The translations under genes and the position numbers were made by a program. A stretch of DNA of 64,000 nucleotides from Anaerolineae bacterium. Lineage in GTDB: Bacteria > Chloroflexota > Anaerolineae > Anaerolineales > Villigracilaceae. The notes under the pieces were generated by a model. It ran no database searches. It was not told where the DNA came from and saw nothing but the letters and a program-made list of their open reading frames with translations. The stretch covers positions 1-64,000 of the forward strand of contig JAKLPV010000124.1 of NCBI GenBank assembly GCA_022013685.1. The letters are read 5' to 3'. Below are positions 44,676-53,850 of this stretch, in pieces (within the stretch, counting starts at the first letter, position 1; each line of letters begins with the position of its first letter).

Positions 44676-44733
44676 GGGATAAGCCTTTCTGGAGTGCAAT
44701 ACCCTGACGGGCACAAGAATCTCCCGATTTTGT

Positions 44734-44760
44734 TCGAAAGTCAGGAGACTTTCGACTCCG
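44734..44760. repeat. Short hairpin element, copy 1
   Basis: Perfect 9-bp stem (44734-44742 and 44747-44755), loop AGGA, then CTCCG. It covers the stop codon of the TreS-like gene. Copies 2 and 3 are at 55293 and 55322. Confidence 0.8.
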
Positions 44761-46384
44761 GGTTGGATGACAATTCATACCATTGAAAACCGTAGCCGGG
44801 CAGGGAGAAGCTGCCATCTTCCTGGATAGTTTCGCCTTCGAGAAGCGGGGTGAGAGAGGCCGCAGCCAGGTCTAGGCGGAAGGTTTGCGAGTCGGCTGAA
44901 AGGTTGTTGACCGCCAAGAGGGTCTGATCGCTATTTTGACGGAGATAAGCCAGTATGGCAGGGTTTTCGCAGGGCAACAAGCGTAGAGTCCCGTCTCCGA
45001 AGGCGGGATGCAGGCGGCGGGTGCGAATGACCCCGCGCAGCCAGTTCAAAAGCGAATGCGGGTCTTTTTCCTGAGAAGCAACATTCAGGCGCGGGTATCC
45101 GTAGGTTTCATCCGCGATCAACGGCGCATACAAAGATTCGGCAGCAGAAAAACCGGCATTAAGGCCGCTGTTCCACTGCATGGGGGTACGCACACCATTG
45201 CGGTCTTCGAGCCAAATATTGTCGCCCATGCCGATTTCATCGCCGTAATAGAGGGTTGGCGAACCGATCAGGGTCAGCAGGATCGAGTGAGCAATGCGGA
45301 TGCGGGCCGGCTCGTTTTCGAGCAAGGGCGCAAGACGGCGACGAATACCCCGGTTAAGGCGCATGCGCGGTTCGGGTGCGTAAAAATCCCACATGAAGCG
45401 GCGCACTTCGGGTGTGACCATTTCGAGGGTCAGCTCGTCGTGACAGCGCAGGAAGGTCGCCCACTGGCAACCGGAGGGCAGTTCCGGGGTGCGCGCCAGG
45501 ATCTCTTCGATGGGCGCGCGCTCGGCCAGCGCCAGGGATTGGAAGATGCGCGGCATGAGCGGGAAATGAAAGTTCATGTGCATCTGGTCGCCATCGCCAA
45601 AGTATTCGCGCACATCTTCAGGCCACTGGTTGGCTTCGCTCAAGAGCAGGGCATCCGGATTGCAGGCTTCGACAAAAGCGCGGAATTTTTTCAGGTAAGA
45701 GTGGGTTTCAGGCAGGTTCTCGCAACTGGTGCCTTCGCGCTCGAACAGGTAGGGCGGCGCATCGACGCGAAAACCATCAATGCCGAGGTCGAGCCAGAAT
45801 TTGGCGACATCGAGCATGGCCTGCTGGACAGCGGGATTGTCGAAGTTAAGATCCGGCTGGCTTTTGTAGAAACGATGCCAGAAATACTGCCCAGCAAGAG
45901 GGTCAAATGTCCAGTTGGAGGTTTCGGTGTCAACAAAGATAATACGGGCATCCTGATATTCCTGGCCGGTATCGCTCCAGACGTAGAAATCACGAAAAGG
46001 CGAGTTACGGTCGGCGCGGGCAGCCTGGAACCAGGGATGCTGCTCGGAGGTGTGGTTCAATACCAGGTCAGTGATGACGCGCATCCCGCGCCGGTGTGAC
46101 TCATCCAGCAGGCGTTTGAAATCGTCGAGCGTGCCAAAAACCGGATCGATGTTGCAGTAATCTGAGATGTCGTAACCGTCATCATGGCGCGGCGAGGGAT
46201 AGATCGGCATCAGCCACAGGCAATCCACGCCCAGGTCGCGCAAATAATCCAGTTTTTGGATCAAGCCTGGCAGGTCGCCGTGCCCGTCGGCATTGCTGTC
46301 GTAGAAAGCGCGCAGGTTAAGTTCGTAAAAAACGGCGTGTTGATACCACAACCCTTGCGGGCTGCTCGTTGAAAGTGTTTTCAT
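44741..46384 (-). CDS. treS: TreS-like GH13 enzyme (maltose/trehalose interconversion)
   Basis: A GH13 enzyme of 547 residues. N-terminal [30 protein letters not shown], nucleophile Asp in DGFRVDAPP, acid/base Glu in LLSEANQWP and third Asp in LRCHDELTL. The blocks [17 protein letters not shown] and [20 protein letters not shown] match trehalose synthase, which interconverts maltose and trehalose. There is no C-terminal maltokinase domain. Hydrolysis of oligosaccharides is possible too. Its stop codon lies inside a hairpin element (copy 1). It follows the aglG-like gene with a 7-bp gap, so it belongs to the transporter operon. Confidence 0.88.
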   Translation of the reverse strand: MKTLSTSSPQGLWYQHAVFYELNLRAFYDSNADGHGDLPGLIQKLDYLRDLGVDCLWLMPIYPSPRHDDGYDISDYCNIDPVFGTLDDFKRLLDESHRRGMRVITDLVLNHTSEQHPWFQAARADRNSPFRDFYVWSDTGQEYQDARIIFVDTETSNWTFDPLAGQYFWHRFYKSQPDLNFDNPAVQQAMLDVAKFWLDLGIDGFRVDAPPYLFEREGTSCENLPETHSYLKKFRAFVEACNPDALLLSEANQWPEDVREYFGDGDQMHMNFHFPLMPRIFQSLALAERAPIEEILARTPELPSGCQWATFLRCHDELTLEMVTPEVRRFMWDFYAPEPRMRLNRGIRRRLAPLLENEPARIRIAHSILLTLIGSPTLYYGDEIGMGDNIWLEDRNGVRTPMQWNSGLNAGFSAAESLYAPLIADETYGYPRLNVASQEKDPHSLLNWLRGVIRTRRLHPAFGDGTLRLLPCENPAILAYLRQNSDQTLLAVNNLSADSQTFRLDLAAASLTPLLEGETIQEDGSFSLPGYGFQWYELSSNPESKVS

Positions 46385-46391
46385 GGTGGGG

Positions 46392-47492
46392 CTATCCTTT
46401 TACAGAACCAGCCATCAAACCACGCACGAAGTATCGTTGCAAGGCAAAGAAGACGATTAAAGGCAGCAACATGCTCAGGAACGCGCCGGAAGTCAGCAGG
46501 TGCCAGTCCTGGCCCTTTTCACCAACCATGGCCGCCAGGGCGCTGGTTATAACGCGATTCTTGTCGCCCAGGAAAACCAGGGCCACCAGGTAATCGTTCC
46601 AAACCCACAGGAACTGGAAGATGGCGAAGGAGGCCAGGGCCGGGACGGAAAGCGGCAAGATCAGGCGGGTGAAAATGGTGAAATGGGAGGCGCCATCGAT
46701 GAAAGCGGCTTCTAGGGTCTCGCGCGGCAGGGTGCCGATATAGTTGAAGAGCAGGTAGACCGCCAGCGGCAGGCCAAAACCGGTATGCGCCATCCAAATG
46801 GCAAGATATGTGCCGTTCAGGCCCAGGCGGGTGTAATCTTGCAAAATCGGGACCAGGGCTATCTGCAAGGGGACAACCAGCAGGGCCACAACAATGATAA
46901 AGAAGAGCTTGCGCCCCGGAAAGTTCATCCAGGCGAAAGCATAAGCTGCAAAAGCCGCAATCAGGATCGGGATAATGGTGGCCGGGACAGCAACCGCTAC
47001 CGAGTTGAGGAAGGCCACGCTCAGATTGTTGCCCTGACGCACAATTTCAGCGCCACTCGCATCTTTAAAACGGATCTCGCGCCCACTCAAAACGTTGGTG
47101 TAATTTTCAAGGGTCAGGTTTGCGCCAAACATCTTCCACTGCAATTCCTGGATTTTTACCAGGCGGGTGCGCTTGTTGCCAAACCAGACCAACTTTTTCT
47201 CGCCATCTTCCACGCCTTCGCGAAATTCTTCAAACGTAGCCGTGACAGAACCTATGGTCATGGGTTCGTCGACATTGACCGAGTCGTCAAGGCGAATTTC
47301 GCCAGTTTCGACCCAGGCTTTATGCGGGAGGATCGTCCACCAACCGGAAACGAAGATATCCTGGCTGTTACGGAAGGATGTGATGAAAATGCCAACAGTG
47401 GGAATGATCCATATCAGGCTGATGAGAATTAAAGTCGCTTCAACCAAAAAGCGTGAGAATTTTTTCTGTGAACTCGAAGATTTGGCGGCCAT
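46392..47492 (-). CDS. aglG: Alpha-glucoside ABC transporter permease, AglG-like
   Basis: MalG-type permease of 366 residues with six helices and the EAA loop ([19 protein letters not shown]). A loop of about 85 extra residues lies between the first and second helices, on the outer face, as in AglG of the rhizobial alpha-glucoside system, so the gene name rests on that feature. It shares its first base with the stop of aglF (ATG at 47492). It forms the membrane channel with AglF. Confidence 0.88.
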   Translation of the reverse strand: MAAKSSSSQKKFSRFLVEATLILISLIWIIPTVGIFITSFRNSQDIFVSGWWTILPHKAWVETGEIRLDDSVNVDEPMTIGSVTATFEEFREGVEDGEKKLVWFGNKRTRLVKIQELQWKMFGANLTLENYTNVLSGREIRFKDASGAEIVRQGNNLSVAFLNSVAVAVPATIIPILIAAFAAYAFAWMNFPGRKLFFIIVVALLVVPLQIALVPILQDYTRLGLNGTYLAIWMAHTGFGLPLAVYLLFNYIGTLPRETLEAAFIDGASHFTIFTRLILPLSVPALASFAIFQFLWVWNDYLVALVFLGDKNRVITSALAAMVGEKGQDWHLLTSGAFLSMLLPLIVFFALQRYFVRGLMAGSVKG

Positions 47493-48610
47493 TAGAATGC
47501 CTTCCTTTCCCTGAACTCACGCAGGTTGTAAACCATGACCGGGATGACCGCGACCAGCAGGATAATGGCGATGGCAGCTGCGCGGCCAGAATTTCCGTAA
47601 GTGAATTGCTGAATGTAAAACTCATTGGCAATGACATTGGTGCCGTTATTGCCGCCGGTCATCACACGCACGATATCGAACAGTTTCAGGCTGAAAATCA
47701 GGATCGTCGTCCCCACCGCAAGAATTGTGCTTTGAATGGTTGGGATCATGATCTTGAAGAAGACTTCAAACTCGTTGGCGCCATCCACGCGGGCGGCTTC
47801 AAGTAATTCTGCGGGAATGCCCTTGATGGCCGAAGAGAGAATCACCATGGCATAGCCGGTTTGCAGCCAGACCATGATCACGATCAACAGGAAATTGTTC
47901 CAGGGTGGCGACAGCAGCCAGGCCTGGGACTTGGCGCCAAACGCCATGACGATGGCGTTGAGCAGACCGATTTCCTGAATCCCGACGCCTTCACCTTTAT
48001 AGGCATAGACGAATTTCCATATAACACCTGCGCCGACGAAAGAAATCGCCATCGGCATGAAAATGATGGCTTTATAGATTTTCTCATACGGGCTGCGGTC
48101 TGCCAGAACAGCAATCAGTAAGCCAAAGGTAAGGCAGAAAAAAGTGCCAAAAATCATCCAGAGCAGGTTATTGCGGAAGGCTTCGATCATGATGCGGTCT
48201 GTTAGCGCGAAAATGTAGTTGTCCAAGCCCGCAAACTGAAAACCGGTCTCATTCAGAAAGCTCAAGCGCAGGGTGCGCAGAGTCGGGAGAGCCAAAAACC
48301 AGGCCAAAATCGCCAGGGCCGGACCGACAAAGACAAACGGCTGCAAGCGATAAGTCCAGGTCCGCGGCAGGCTTTCGACAATGTAATTTGTGATGAAATA
48401 CAACAGGGCAACGCCACCCACGCCCCAGACAATCGAAACGATGACAATCACAAGCTGGGGAGCATTGCTGTCGCGCAGGAAGAGAAATCCTTGCCACAAG
48501 ACCAGGAAGGTGATGACTGGTACAAAAAGCGATATTAATAATCGGCTGATATTGGCCGTAATCCAGGCCAAGGCGCCGATTTTTTCTTGGGAGGAACCGG
48601 GATTTTTCAT
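47492..48610 (-). CDS. aglF: Alpha-glucoside ABC transporter permease, AglF-like
   Basis: MalF-type permease of 372 residues with an EAA loop (PAELLEAARVDGANEFEVF). Helices at about 20-40 and 55-80 precede the six-helix core. The start at 48610 has GAGGAG 7 nt upstream; the longer frame to 48682 crosses a hairpin. It pairs with AglG and overlaps it by one base. Confidence 0.9.
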   Translation of the reverse strand: MKNPGSSQEKIGALAWITANISRLLISLFVPVITFLVLWQGFLFLRDSNAPQLVIVIVSIVWGVGGVALLYFITNYIVESLPRTWTYRLQPFVFVGPALAILAWFLALPTLRTLRLSFLNETGFQFAGLDNYIFALTDRIMIEAFRNNLLWMIFGTFFCLTFGLLIAVLADRSPYEKIYKAIIFMPMAISFVGAGVIWKFVYAYKGEGVGIQEIGLLNAIVMAFGAKSQAWLLSPPWNNFLLIVIMVWLQTGYAMVILSSAIKGIPAELLEAARVDGANEFEVFFKIMIPTIQSTILAVGTTILIFSLKLFDIVRVMTGGNNGTNVIANEFYIQQFTYGNSGRAAAIAIILLVAVIPVMVYNLREFRERKAF

Positions 48611-48656
48611 ACAATTCTCCTCACCGGGTATTTTTAATGATAAATTGAGGGGGTTT

Positions 48657-48690
48657 GGGCAGAGGTGTAAGGAGAAAACCACCTCTGCCC
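48657..48690. terminator. Hairpin between aglE and aglF
   Basis: Perfect 11-bp stem (48657-48667 and 48680-48690), 12-nt loop. The T-run is on the plus strand only, so for the minus-strand operon it more likely acts as an attenuator or RNA stabiliser that gives more binding protein than permease. Confidence 0.6.
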
Positions 48691-48743
48691 CTTTTATTTT
48701 TTAATCACACAGAGAGAACAGCTGCGTAATTTTCACCAAACTA

Positions 48744-50096
48744 CTACGGCCAGGAGGCGTCAATTTCCTTGAGCGCGGTGTCCAGGTCAATCGATTCAGA
48801 AACGTAGGATGTCATCGATTTCCAGAACGAGCCAGAGCCAACAGCGCCCGGCATCAGGTCTGAAGCATCAAAGCGCACAGACGAAGCGTTCAGGATGATC
48901 TCAGCCACACCACGATCAACCGTGTTGGTGTACCAATCGAGGCTGGAGTCTTTGTGCGGGGAAATTGCGCCGCCAGCGCGCACCCAACCCTCAACCGATG
49001 CGCCAGTGGTGAAATATTCCATCACAGCGCGAACTTCGGGGCGGTCGTTGAACATGGCGTAGATGTCGCCGGCCACGAGCACGGGCTTGCCATAGGCGGG
49101 GTCGATACCGGGCAGGTAGAAGAAGTCGTAGTCCACACCGGCTTCGAGACCTTCAGGGAAGAAGGAAGTAATGAAGTTACCCTGCTTGTGCATCCAGCAT
49201 TTGGGTGGGTTTTCGAACATGGGCTTGGGAGAATCGCCGAAGCTGGTGGTAACAATCGCCTGGCGTCCGCCGTAAGCATAGCCTTCTTTGAACCACAGGT
49301 CAGACATGGCTTCAGCAGCCTTGCGGACCTCGGGGGAGTCGAATTTCAGTTCGCCCTTGACCCACTTGTCGTAGTTCTCAAGCGAGGTGGTGCGCAGCAT
49401 GAACTCTTCCATCCAGTCGGTGGCAGCCCAGCCGGTGGCAGCGCCGGATTCGATACCGATACACCAGGGAGCATCCCCGTCGGCAACGATCTGATCCGAA
49501 AGGGCAATCATCTCATCCCAGGTTTGGGGAACTGTGTAACCAGCTTCATCAAAGGCTTTCTTGGGATACCAGACCAGGGACTTGCCATTTACGCGTCCCC
49601 ATACGCCGGCCATGATCGGGCCGTTGGGGCCTTCCATGGTGGCCATGTCGAGCCAGGACTGGTTGTAATTGGCCTGGAGCTTGCCCAGATCGAGGAATGT
49701 ATTCAGGTCAACAACTTTGCCCTTCTTTACCTGGGTTTCGAGCAGGCCAGGCTGGGGGAAGTCCGCGATGTCGGGCGGATTGCCGCCGTCGATGCTGATC
49801 GAAATCGAGGCTTCGAATTCTTTCGAGCCGGAATACTGGATATCGATGCCGGTCTGATCTTCAAAACTCTTGACCGACTGCTCGAACTTGACAGCATCGC
49901 TGTCTACAAACGGCCCGGCCATAGTAACAACGGTACCTTTGAACTCGCCTGCAAAAGCGCGGTCAAGGAAAGAACCGGTAGGCTCAGCAGGAGCAGCGGG
50001 TTCAGCAGGGACCTCGGTCGCGGCGGGGCCACAAGCACTCAGGAACATCGCAACAGCAACAACCAACAGGGCGACGCGCCAAATCATAGTTTTCAT
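48744..50096 (-). CDS. aglE: Alpha-glucoside-binding lipoprotein, AglE-like
   Basis: Extracellular solute-binding protein family 1, 450 residues, with signal peptide and lipobox FLSACGP and an Ala/Pro/Glu-rich linker. The core begins GTVVTMAGPFVDSD, then FEDQTGIDIQYSGSKEFE and DGGNPPDIADFPQPG, typical of AglE and related alpha-glucoside receptors. ATG at 50096 has GGAGG 7 nt upstream. It precedes aglF and aglG. No ATPase gene (MsmK/AglK type) lies in the cluster, so a shared ATPase encoded elsewhere is likely. Confidence 0.92.
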   Translation of the reverse strand: MKTMIWRVALLVVAVAMFLSACGPAATEVPAEPAAPAEPTGSFLDRAFAGEFKGTVVTMAGPFVDSDAVKFEQSVKSFEDQTGIDIQYSGSKEFEASISISIDGGNPPDIADFPQPGLLETQVKKGKVVDLNTFLDLGKLQANYNQSWLDMATMEGPNGPIMAGVWGRVNGKSLVWYPKKAFDEAGYTVPQTWDEMIALSDQIVADGDAPWCIGIESGAATGWAATDWMEEFMLRTTSLENYDKWVKGELKFDSPEVRKAAEAMSDLWFKEGYAYGGRQAIVTTSFGDSPKPMFENPPKCWMHKQGNFITSFFPEGLEAGVDYDFFYLPGIDPAYGKPVLVAGDIYAMFNDRPEVRAVMEYFTTGASVEGWVRAGGAISPHKDSSLDWYTNTVDRGVAEIILNASSVRFDASDLMPGAVGSGSFWKSMTSYVSESIDLDTALKEIDASWP

Positions 50097-50250
50097 CTTT
50101 TCCTCCAAACAGTTTGAATATACGGGGTTGAACATCGTACTGAAAAAACTTGCGTGGTTACAAACTTGTATCGCTTCGTCTTACAGCCTCCTTTCAAAAT
50201 ATATTCAATTGCATCCCCCATCGATAGAGTTTTATTTCCAGGTTAACCGG

Positions 50251-51258
50251 TCAGGCAGTGCTGCGTTCAACCAGTTCCAGTTGTAATTTAATGTGCTGAA
50301 CATCAATATTTGGCTGCTTCAGGCGCGAAAGCAACAGATCAGCTGCCAATTTCCCTGAGCGATACATATGCTGGCGAATGGTCGTCAGACCGACATAATC
50401 GGCAAAATCAATGTCATCGAAACCGACGATCGCCAGGTCTTCAGGCACACGCAGACCCTTTTCACGGGCAATTTTCAGCAGCCCCATAGCCTGTAAATCG
50501 GTGGCCGCAAAAACAGCGGTTGGTCTTTCGGGCAAATCCAGCAGTTGGTGTGCGCTTTCGTTCAGCTCGATGCGGTAAGGCACGTTGCAGACATACGCTT
50601 CGGGCAACGGCAGACCGGCGCGAGCAATCGCCTTACGAAAACCAAACAGGCGGCGGTTTTCAGGGTGAATGGCATATTCTGGCAGGTCAGCCACGCCAAG
50701 GAAGGCGATCCGCTGATGGCCTTTACCGATCAGGTATTGGGCTGCCATCAGGCCGCCATCAAAATCATCAATTTCAATTGTGTTTAAACTGGGGTGGGGA
50801 TATTCGATCAGGACAGTCTCTACCTGGTAATCGCGCAGGCGCTTGGCATCTTCATCACTAACCGCTACTGAAACAAAAATCAAACCATCCAGGCTACGAG
50901 TCAGCGGCAGGGTTTGGATGTAGTGGTTAATGCGCTCACTCGAATCAACCGGGTAAACCACCATCTCGTAATTGGTCGGCGAAAGCGCATCAGCAATTCC
51001 GCGCAGGCGCTGGACAAAAGACGGAGCGGTAAAGAACGGCGTCACAACCCCAATCCGCCCGGTGCTTTGCAGGGCGCGAGCGCGAGCGTCGGCCTTGGGC
51101 ACGAACCCAACTTCTTCTATGATACGCATTACCCGCTCCCGGGTAACCGGGCTGACTTTTTCGGGAGTGTTCAGCGCCCGCGAAATCGTGGCAATGCTCA
51201 GGCCGCTGGCCTGGGCTACGTCATAAATCGTGGGGAAAGGATCTTTGATTGGTTTCAT
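50251..51258 (-). CDS. LacI-family transcriptional regulator
   Basis: A repressor of 335 residues. The N-terminal HTH reads TIYDVAQASGLSIATISRALN, then VSPVTRERVMRIIEEVGFVP, and the hinge and sugar-binding domain follow (IGVVTPFFTAP through VGFDDIDFADYVGLTTIRQ). Two operator-like palindromes lie between its -10 box and start codon, showing autoregulation. It is the first gene of the alpha-glucoside cluster on the minus strand; the binding-protein gene is 154 bp downstream. Probably releases DNA when an imported disaccharide or its product binds. Confidence 0.94.
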   Translation of the reverse strand: MKPIKDPFPTIYDVAQASGLSIATISRALNTPEKVSPVTRERVMRIIEEVGFVPKADARARALQSTGRIGVVTPFFTAPSFVQRLRGIADALSPTNYEMVVYPVDSSERINHYIQTLPLTRSLDGLIFVSVAVSDEDAKRLRDYQVETVLIEYPHPSLNTIEIDDFDGGLMAAQYLIGKGHQRIAFLGVADLPEYAIHPENRRLFGFRKAIARAGLPLPEAYVCNVPYRIELNESAHQLLDLPERPTAVFAATDLQAMGLLKIAREKGLRVPEDLAIVGFDDIDFADYVGLTTIRQHMYRSGKLAADLLLSRLKQPNIDVQHIKLQLELVERSTA

Positions 51259-51263
51259 GATTA

Positions 51264-51291
51264 TGAAAGTGCTTTCATGAAAGCACTTTCA
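51264..51291. promoter_or_regulatory. Two adjoining LacI-type operators
   Basis: TGAAAGTGCTTTCA (51264-51277) and TGAAAGCACTTTCA (51278-51291) abut exactly; each is a perfect 6-2-6 inverted repeat. They sit between the -10 region and the lacI start. No further copy was seen before aglE. Confidence 0.85.
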
Positions 51292-51292
51292 T

Positions 51293-51298
51293 AATATA
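51293..51298 (-). promoter_or_regulatory. -10 box of the lacI-type regulator
   Basis: Reverse complement reads TATATT; the tandem operators begin immediately downstream, so a bound repressor would block initiation. Confidence 0.5.
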
Positions 51299-51363
51299 GC
51301 ACTTTAAAATTCCCTTGTCAACAAGCAATCAGAATTTTTAAGGTTGGCCGGGCGGTTACAAAA

Positions 51364-51400
51364 AAGAACCGGCAGGCCCAATCTCAGGCTGCCGGTTCTT
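51364..51400 (-). terminator. Intrinsic terminator of fabG
   Basis: Perfect 12-bp stem (51364-51375 and 51389-51400) followed by six Ts on the minus strand. Confidence 0.85.
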
Positions 51401-51421
51401 CAGGAATGCAAATTCAGGCAA

Positions 51422-52186
51422 TCAGGTTCCCACCACGATACCGCCATCCACGCTGATGGTCGCGCCGTGGACAAAAGACGCTTCGTCGCTGGCCAACCAG
51501 ACATAAGCATTGGCAATATCCCCTGGCTCGCCAAGACGCCCCAGGGGCGTATGAGATTTCATCTCGTTCAGGATATTTTCCGGCATCTGACGCACCATCT
51601 CGGTCAGGATAAAACCCGGCGCGACCGCGTTAACCCGAATGTTATAACGCCCGAGTTCGCGCGCCCAGACCTTGGTCATGCCAATCACACCAGCTTTGGA
51701 TGCCACATAATTGGTTTGCCCAAAATTACCGTATAGCCCAACCACCGAGGATGCGTTGACAATCACCCCCCCGCCCTGCTTGATCATCTGCGGCGTGACA
51801 GCCTGGGTGCAGTTGAAAACACCTTTCAAATTGACGTCGATAACCGCATCCCAGGAGGCTTCTTCCATTTGCTTGACCAATACACCGTCCTTTACACGGA
51901 CAAACAACCCATCGCGCAAGATACCGGCATTGTTGATCAGCACATCCAGGCGTCCGAATTGGGCAACTACATCGTCAACCCAGGCCTGCACTTCCTGACG
52001 GTCAGCAACATTGACCGTGTAAAAGCGGGCTTCAGGGCCAAGTTCGGCCAGCAAGGCCTTTCCGACATCTTCATTCAAGTCACAAATGACAACCCTGGCC
52101 CCTTCCTGCGCGAAACGCAGGGCAGTGGCCTTGCCAATTCCGGCGCCGCCGCCGGTAATTAAAGTAACTTTATCTTTCAGCCGCAT
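51422..52186 (-). CDS. fabG: Short-chain dehydrogenase/reductase, FabG-like
   Basis: SDR of 254 residues. NAD(P)-binding TGGGAGIG, NNAG at the strand-4 motif, catalytic Ser in VNASSVVG, and YVASK with Tyr and Lys. The closest pattern is 3-oxoacyl-ACP reductase, and the C-terminal ISVDGG is standard. A slight insertion (LFVRVKDGVLVKQM) after the NNAG motif is also found in acetoacetyl-CoA reductase-like and FabG paralogues. Whether it works in fatty-acid synthesis or on another oxo substrate is not clear; no other fab gene is near. A ribosome site GGAG precedes the ATG at 52186. Confidence 0.9.
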   Translation of the reverse strand: MRLKDKVTLITGGGAGIGKATALRFAQEGARVVICDLNEDVGKALLAELGPEARFYTVNVADRQEVQAWVDDVVAQFGRLDVLINNAGILRDGLFVRVKDGVLVKQMEEASWDAVIDVNLKGVFNCTQAVTPQMIKQGGGVIVNASSVVGLYGNFGQTNYVASKAGVIGMTKVWARELGRYNIRVNAVAPGFILTEMVRQMPENILNEMKSHTPLGRLGEPGDIANAYVWLASDEASFVHGATISVDGGIVVGT

Positions 52187-52258
52187 TGCATTTTCTCCTT
52201 CCGGGGTTGATTTTTAGATACGGAGGATCGAAGCCAGCAGGGTTATTGTGAATCGGTT

Positions 52259-53617
52259 TTATTTGCCTGAGCGGTTTTTGGGATTCGACTTGGATGGCCT
52301 GGACTTGCCCTGATGCGATTTCCGCGCAGGGTGCCCTGGACGTGAACCAGTGTCGCCAGGGCTGGGGCGACGAGTACGCTGGGGCGCTCCGCCGCCGGGG
52401 CGCGCCGGACGATCCGAGCGTGAATCCGAGTCACCGGAGCCGGAGCGATAGCCGCCGCTGGGGCGTTCTGAACGTGAGCCTGCCTCGCCAGAATCAGGGC
52501 GACGTTTGTACTTGGACGGCCCACCACCGGGACGGGCAGGCCGTTCCGAACGAGAATCCGAGTCACCGGAGCCGGAGCGATAGCCGCCGCTCGGGCGTTC
52601 CGAACGCGTGTCCGAATTGCCAGAATCGGGGCGACGTTTATACTTGGACGGCCCGCCTGTGGGGCGCGCCGGGCGTTCCGAGCGCGAATCCGAGTCGCCG
52701 GAGCGATAACCGCCACTCGAACGTGCAGGCCGTTCCGAACGCGATCCAGAATCCCCAGAATCAGAGCGTCGGTCACGCTGCATCTGCCCACCCGGGCGCA
52801 CAGGGCGCTCTGAACGCGATCCCGAATTACCAGAGCCAGGACGACGGTCGTGTTGAGATTGGCCTTGCCGCCGCACAGGGCGCTCCTCGTGTGTAGGCGC
52901 TGCTTCACCCTGCAATTCAGCCACTTCTTGCTCGGTCAGGTGGCGCCAGTCACCGGGCTTAAGATTTCCAAGGCGCAGGGTGCCAATCCCGATGCGTAAA
53001 ATCCGCACGACCGGCATTCCGAGCAGGGAACCGATCTCACGAATCTGGCGTTTGCGGCCTTCACGCATGACCACCCGTAGCCAGGCGCCTTTTCCAGCGC
53101 TGGCTTCCAGGCTGACATCTGCCGGGGCCGTTTTATAGCCGTCTTCAAGCACCACGCCGCGCCGCCAGGTGGCGAGCTGTTCATTATCAGGGCGACGCGC
53201 CACCAACACCCGGTAAATTTTGAAATGCCCAAAGCGCGGATGGGTCAACTTATTGGTCAACTCGCCGTCATTGGTCATCAAAACCAGGCCCTCGCTGTCA
53301 AAGTCGAGACGACCAACCGGGTAGATATGCCCTTCCAGTGGGATGAGGGAACGCACCGTTTTGCGAAAGTCGTTTGGCTCAGCTTCGACCGCTGAAAGGA
53401 CATTGCGTGGCTTGTATATGGCGATATATACCGGTGGTTCCGCTGCCGAAATAACGCGCCCATCTGCCACGATACGATCTACGGCCGGGTCGGCCTTCTG
53501 TCCAATTTCGGCAATACGGCCATTGACCGTCACGCGACCATTCAAAATCAGTTCCTCACATGCGCGGCGCGATCCCAGCCCGGCATGTGACATAATTTTT
53601 TGTAAACGCTCTTCCAT
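52259..53617 (-). CDS. RluB-type pseudouridine synthase with long repetitive basic tail
   Basis: A protein of 452 residues. An N-terminal S4 RNA-binding domain (MEERLQKIMSHAGLGSRRAC) is followed by the RsuA/RluB catalytic domain with the catalytic Asp in GRLDFDSEGL and the motifs KIYRVLV and GRKRQIREI. It likely isomerises a uridine in 23S rRNA. From about residue 240 to the end, some 210 residues form a low-complexity tail of repeated units with SRSERPARPGGG and KYKRRPDSG, rich in Arg, Gly, Ser, Asp and Pro. The tail resembles RG-rich RNA-binding regions and is far longer than usual for RluB. The repeats open false frames on both strands. Confidence 0.92.
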   Translation of the reverse strand: MEERLQKIMSHAGLGSRRACEELILNGRVTVNGRIAEIGQKADPAVDRIVADGRVISAAEPPVYIAIYKPRNVLSAVEAEPNDFRKTVRSLIPLEGHIYPVGRLDFDSEGLVLMTNDGELTNKLTHPRFGHFKIYRVLVARRPDNEQLATWRRGVVLEDGYKTAPADVSLEASAGKGAWLRVVMREGRKRQIREIGSLLGMPVVRILRIGIGTLRLGNLKPGDWRHLTEQEVAELQGEAAPTHEERPVRRQGQSQHDRRPGSGNSGSRSERPVRPGGQMQRDRRSDSGDSGSRSERPARSSGGYRSGDSDSRSERPARPTGGPSKYKRRPDSGNSDTRSERPSGGYRSGSGDSDSRSERPARPGGGPSKYKRRPDSGEAGSRSERPSGGYRSGSGDSDSRSDRPARPGGGAPQRTRRPSPGDTGSRPGHPARKSHQGKSRPSKSNPKNRSGK

Positions 53618-53816
53618 TCTTCACCTTTTCCGCATCTGGCGCAAAACCATTTTTAACGCCATGACACCAAGAAACCCCAGGATTGCAGGATAATTTGATA
53701 AATTATTTGACTTGTTCTTATTTTACTCGTTTCTCATCCCATAACCCTGATTGGTTCTCTGGTATTTGCCGTGATGGGCCTCTGATTCAGCCAAAACCAT
53801 AAACAGGTTTTGTGTT

Positions 53817-53822
53817 TATAAT
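53817..53822 (+). promoter_or_regulatory. -10 box of the methyltransferase-glycosyltransferase gene
   Basis: TATAAT with 28 nt to the ATG at 53851. A short leader with a weak GGAAG site follows. Confidence 0.45.
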
Positions 53823-53850
53823 AGCCCATCCCTGATAAACGGAAGAAAAA

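Noticed and set aside
45008-46099. 363-codon frame antisense to the TreS-like gene
   Set aside because: Shadow of a GH13 gene; no protein-like features.
46392-47492. Large extra loop of the AglG-like permease as a novelty
   Set aside because: Such a loop is a known trait of AglG-type alpha-glucoside permeases.
48954-50117. 387-codon frame antisense to aglE
   Set aside because: No domain or ribosome site; covers the gene of a clear solute-binding lipoprotein.
52243-52908. Open frames on both strands over the RluB tail
   Set aside because: All come from the low-complexity repeat; only the frame joined to the S4 and pseudouridine synthase domains makes sense.
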